Origin: JBAYVY01 sp041674345
GTDB taxonomy: Bacteria > Planctomycetota > Phycisphaerae > Phycisphaerales > Zrk34
NCBI GenBank assembly: GCA_041674345.1
Contig: JBAYVY010000256.1
Span: 1-5,391 of the forward strand
DNA length: 5,391 nucleotides
Direction of reading: 5' to 3'
The position numbers and the translations under genes were made by a program. Of the stretch, positions 3,993-5,391 are shown piece by piece. How positions within the stretch are numbered: position 1 is the stretch's first letter; the number at the start of each line of letters is the position of its first letter. The notes beneath the pieces were generated by a model. The model did not search any database. It saw only the letters and a program-made list of their open reading frames with translations, and was not told the origin of the DNA.

Positions 3993-5003
3993 TCAAAACA
4001 GGGAGGATGAATCGCTTGTGGCGTCCGCGCGTGTGCGATGGAGATGTGCGGAGCGTTTGGGTTCGGGTTTCTTTTTTCGAGTCTCGGCGGTCATGCCTTT
4101 TTCTTGTTGGGTGCTGAGCATGGCGGTACCGGTGCGGGCGGTGTGTTCGATGCGTTCGGTGGCTTTGGCGGCATACTCATCGCTCAGTTCGCAGCCGAGC
4201 CATTGACGTTTGAGCCGCGCGGCGACGGCGAGCGTCGTGCCGGAGCCGGTGAAGGGGTCGAACGCGATGTCACCTTCGTTGCTGCTCAACTTGATGATGC
4301 GTTCGAGCAATGCTTCGGGCAGTTGGCAGGGGTGCCAGCCGAGCCGCTCTTTGAAGGTTCCGCAGAGGCGGGACAGATACCAGGTATCTTCATCGGGGCG
4401 GAGGAAGCCGGCGATGCCTTCCTTCTCGACGTCCTGCGGGCGAAGGTACCAGGTATCGTCGGGCAGTTTCCCGGCGGGGTTGGCGCGTGCGTCGGCGTAG
4501 GTGGTCTGTCGGGCGCTGGGCACGGCGATTTGCTCGCGGTTGAAAGTGAAGGGCATGCTCTTAAGCATGGATTCGGTGGATTTCAGGCCGAAGATGCCCG
4601 ACCCGACGCAATAAAAGAGGTGGACGTGGGAGCGATTGAACTTGGCTTTGGCGTTTTGACCGAAGGTGTAGTGCCAGATGACCCAGTTTCGGAAGGCGAG
4701 TTGTTTTTCGCGTTCGAGGTGTTTGAGGTGGAGGCGGGTTTCGGCGGCGTACTCATCGCCGATGAGGATGTAGAACGACCCGGTGGGTTTGAGCAGACGG
4801 GCGCAGGCGGTGATCCAGTTTTGCGTCCATTCGATGTAATCGGCGTCGTTTTGTTTGTCTTCGTACTGGTCGTACTTGTAGCCGATGTTGTAGGGCGGAT
4901 CGGCGAAGATCAGGTCGATGGAACCGGCGGGCCAACTGTTCATGGTGGTGATGCAGTCGCCGACGGCGATGGCGTTGACGGGTAATGCGGCGGTGTGGGT
5001 CAT
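3993..5003 (-). CDS. Site-specific DNA methyltransferase, beta-class, adenine-N6 type
   Basis: The 336-residue product is a SAM-dependent amino-methyltransferase. The catalytic motif IV DPPYN (35-39) comes first. The SAM-binding motif I DPFTGSGTT (249-257) is near the C-terminus, with WLGCELSDEY (268-277) after it. This order defines the beta class. The DPPY form suggests N6-adenine, though N4-cytosine cannot be excluded. Other recognisable segments are the early VGDCITTMNSWPAGSIDLIF and KPTGSFYILIGDEYAAE. Between them and motif I lies a target-recognition region with PSARQTTYADARANP, DDTWYLRPQD, DEDTWYL and FKERLGWHPCQLPEALLERII. The basic tail (from about 300) may contact DNA. No restriction endonuclease is adjacent, so it looks like an orphan methylase; its target is not readable from the sequence. 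The start at 5003 matches the family N-terminus. No Shine-Dalgarno is seen, and a possible -10 lies so close that the message could be leaderless. Confidence 0.95.
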   Translation of the reverse strand: MTHTAALPVNAIAVGDCITTMNSWPAGSIDLIFADPPYNIGYKYDQYEDKQNDADYIEWTQNWITACARLLKPTGSFYILIGDEYAAETRLHLKHLEREKQLAFRNWVIWHYTFGQNAKAKFNRSHVHLFYCVGSGIFGLKSTESMLKSMPFTFNREQIAVPSARQTTYADARANPAGKLPDDTWYLRPQDVEKEGIAGFLRPDEDTWYLSRLCGTFKERLGWHPCQLPEALLERIIKLSSNEGDIAFDPFTGSGTTLAVAARLKRQWLGCELSDEYAAKATERIEHTARTGTAMLSTQQEKGMTAETRKKKPEPKRSAHLHRTRADATSDSSSLF

Positions 5004-5011
5004 GCCAATAG

Positions 5012-5039
5012 GGTATAGGGATCAGGGGCCGGGTGCCAG
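5012..5039 (-). promoter_or_regulatory. Weak candidate promoter of the methyltransferase gene
   Basis: On the minus strand CTGGCA (5039-5034), a 16-base spacer and TATACC (5017-5012) each match four of six consensus positions. Transcription would start about at the ATG, agreeing with the lack of a ribosome binding site. The pattern could easily occur by chance. Confidence 0.2.
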
Positions 5040-5052
5040 GGGCGGCGGCGGC

Positions 5053-5090
5053 GCAAGAAAAAGGGGCGCGACGCACCAGTCGTCGCGCCC
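5053..5090 (-). terminator. Intrinsic terminator of the PEP-CTERM gene
   Basis: GGGCGCGACG (5064-5073) and CGTCGCGCCC (5081-5090) form a perfect 10-bp stem with a 7-base loop. Read on the minus strand it is followed by CCTTTTTCTTG. This is the classic Rho-independent layout, 37 bases after the stop of the PEP-CTERM gene, and separates it from the methyltransferase gene. Confidence 0.9.
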
Positions 5091-5127
5091 GTGACCATGA
5101 CCCTTCCGACCCCCAATGGGGCGACGG

Positions 5128-5391
5128 TCAGTGCCAGCGTCGCCGGAGCAGCGCCAGACCGCCGATCGTCAGAAGGGCGATGGATGTCGGTTCGGGGGTG
5201 ATGACGAACGCCAAGTCGAGGGAAACCTGCCCGGTCGGGAACCGTGGGTCGAACAATTCCTGCCAGGTGGTTCCGTTGTAAAACACCGCGTCGTCCTGGT
5301 AATGGTTGCCGGTGTAGGGCGACGGATAGAGCGTCATGTCGGCTGTCTTCCATCCCGGATACCCATTGTCGGACGTCGCATTGATCGCCAG
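5128..5391 (-). CDS. PEP-CTERM sorting-domain protein, C-terminal fragment
   Basis: The frame is open from the right edge, giving the last 87 residues of a longer protein. It ends in a PEP-CTERM signal: PEP at 66-68, a hydrophobic helix TSIALLTIGGLALL (69-82), then RRRWH. Such tails direct exported proteins to exosortase (EpsH/Xrt), which cleaves near PEP and anchors or releases the protein at the cell surface. The part before it (GYPGWKTADMTLYPSP, then YQDDAVFYNGTTWQELFDP) is rich in aromatic and polar residues, as in extracellular beta-sandwich proteins, but I do not recognise a domain. An internal Met at 5337 is not the start, since the frame continues upstream. The gene is closed by the intrinsic terminator at 5064-5090. 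Confidence 0.9.
   Translation of the reverse strand: MAINATSDNGYPGWKTADMTLYPSPYTGNHYQDDAVFYNGTTWQELFDPRFPTGQVSLDLAFVITPEPTSIALLTIGGLALLRRRWH

Noticed and set aside
4378..4457. Repeated TACCAGGTATC and Asp-Thr-Trp-Tyr-Leu inside the methyltransferase
   Set aside because: I recall the DDTW...LRPQD and DEDTWY segments as normal parts of this methyltransferase family, so it is not a recent duplication.
4038..4985. Long plus-strand open frame of 315 codons opposite the methyltransferase gene
   Set aside because: It is antisense to a gene with unmistakable catalytic motifs, and its Gly/Val/Phe-rich translation is the usual result of GC-biased codons read from the other strand.

Overview
The window looks like GC-rich chromosomal DNA from a planctomycete-type bacterium, most likely near the Phycisphaerae. 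This rests on a PEP-CTERM sorting signal with the PEPTSIALL...LRRR form at the right edge, the composition, and intergenic spaces filled with short-unit inverted repeats that I associate with such genomes. The assignment is inference; no rRNA or other phylogenetic marker except the first 48 codons of secA is present.

Layout: (1) Minus strand, 1-633: the 5' end of secA, cut by the window edge. It is preceded by a gene for a 117-residue protein with a signal peptide that ends in Leu-Pro-Pro-Pro-Val. The secA Shine-Dalgarno can pair with the last codons of that small gene, and further nested helices join the two. This resembles the secM-secA arrangement of gammaproteobacteria and is the most interesting point of the window. 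(2) 634-878: a long imperfect inverted repeat of the CCGCAGAGACGCAGAG type. (3) Minus strand, 879-1781: an SMP-30/gluconolactonase family enzyme with its metal ligands intact. (4) 1782-2121: a second, almost perfect long inverted repeat of the CACGAAGGACACGAAG type in the divergent intergenic space. (5) Plus strand, 2122-3949: a tight three-gene cluster. It encodes a soluble TPM-domain protein, a secreted and membrane-anchored TPM-domain protein with a Gly-rich tail, and a double zf-TFIIB zinc-knuckle protein. (6) 3951-3982: a strong hairpin between convergent genes. (7) Minus strand, 3993-5003: a beta-class adenine-type DNA methyltransferase with no restriction partner in view. (8) 5064-5090: a textbook intrinsic terminator closing the last gene, a PEP-CTERM protein that runs off the right edge (5128-5391).

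A second unusual signal runs through the middle of the window. The 11-mer CCCCCGGAAGT (12-mer GCCCCCGGAAGT in four of five cases) occurs five times, all inside reading frames, on both strands and in different codon phases, mostly where the protein should be a loop or linker. Two copies sit in small tandem duplications. It behaves like a DNA-level dispersed micro-repeat, not a protein motif.

The genes do not form one pathway. The left end concerns protein export, the middle a sugar-lactone hydrolase and a membrane/envelope TPM cluster, and the right end DNA methylation and surface sorting.
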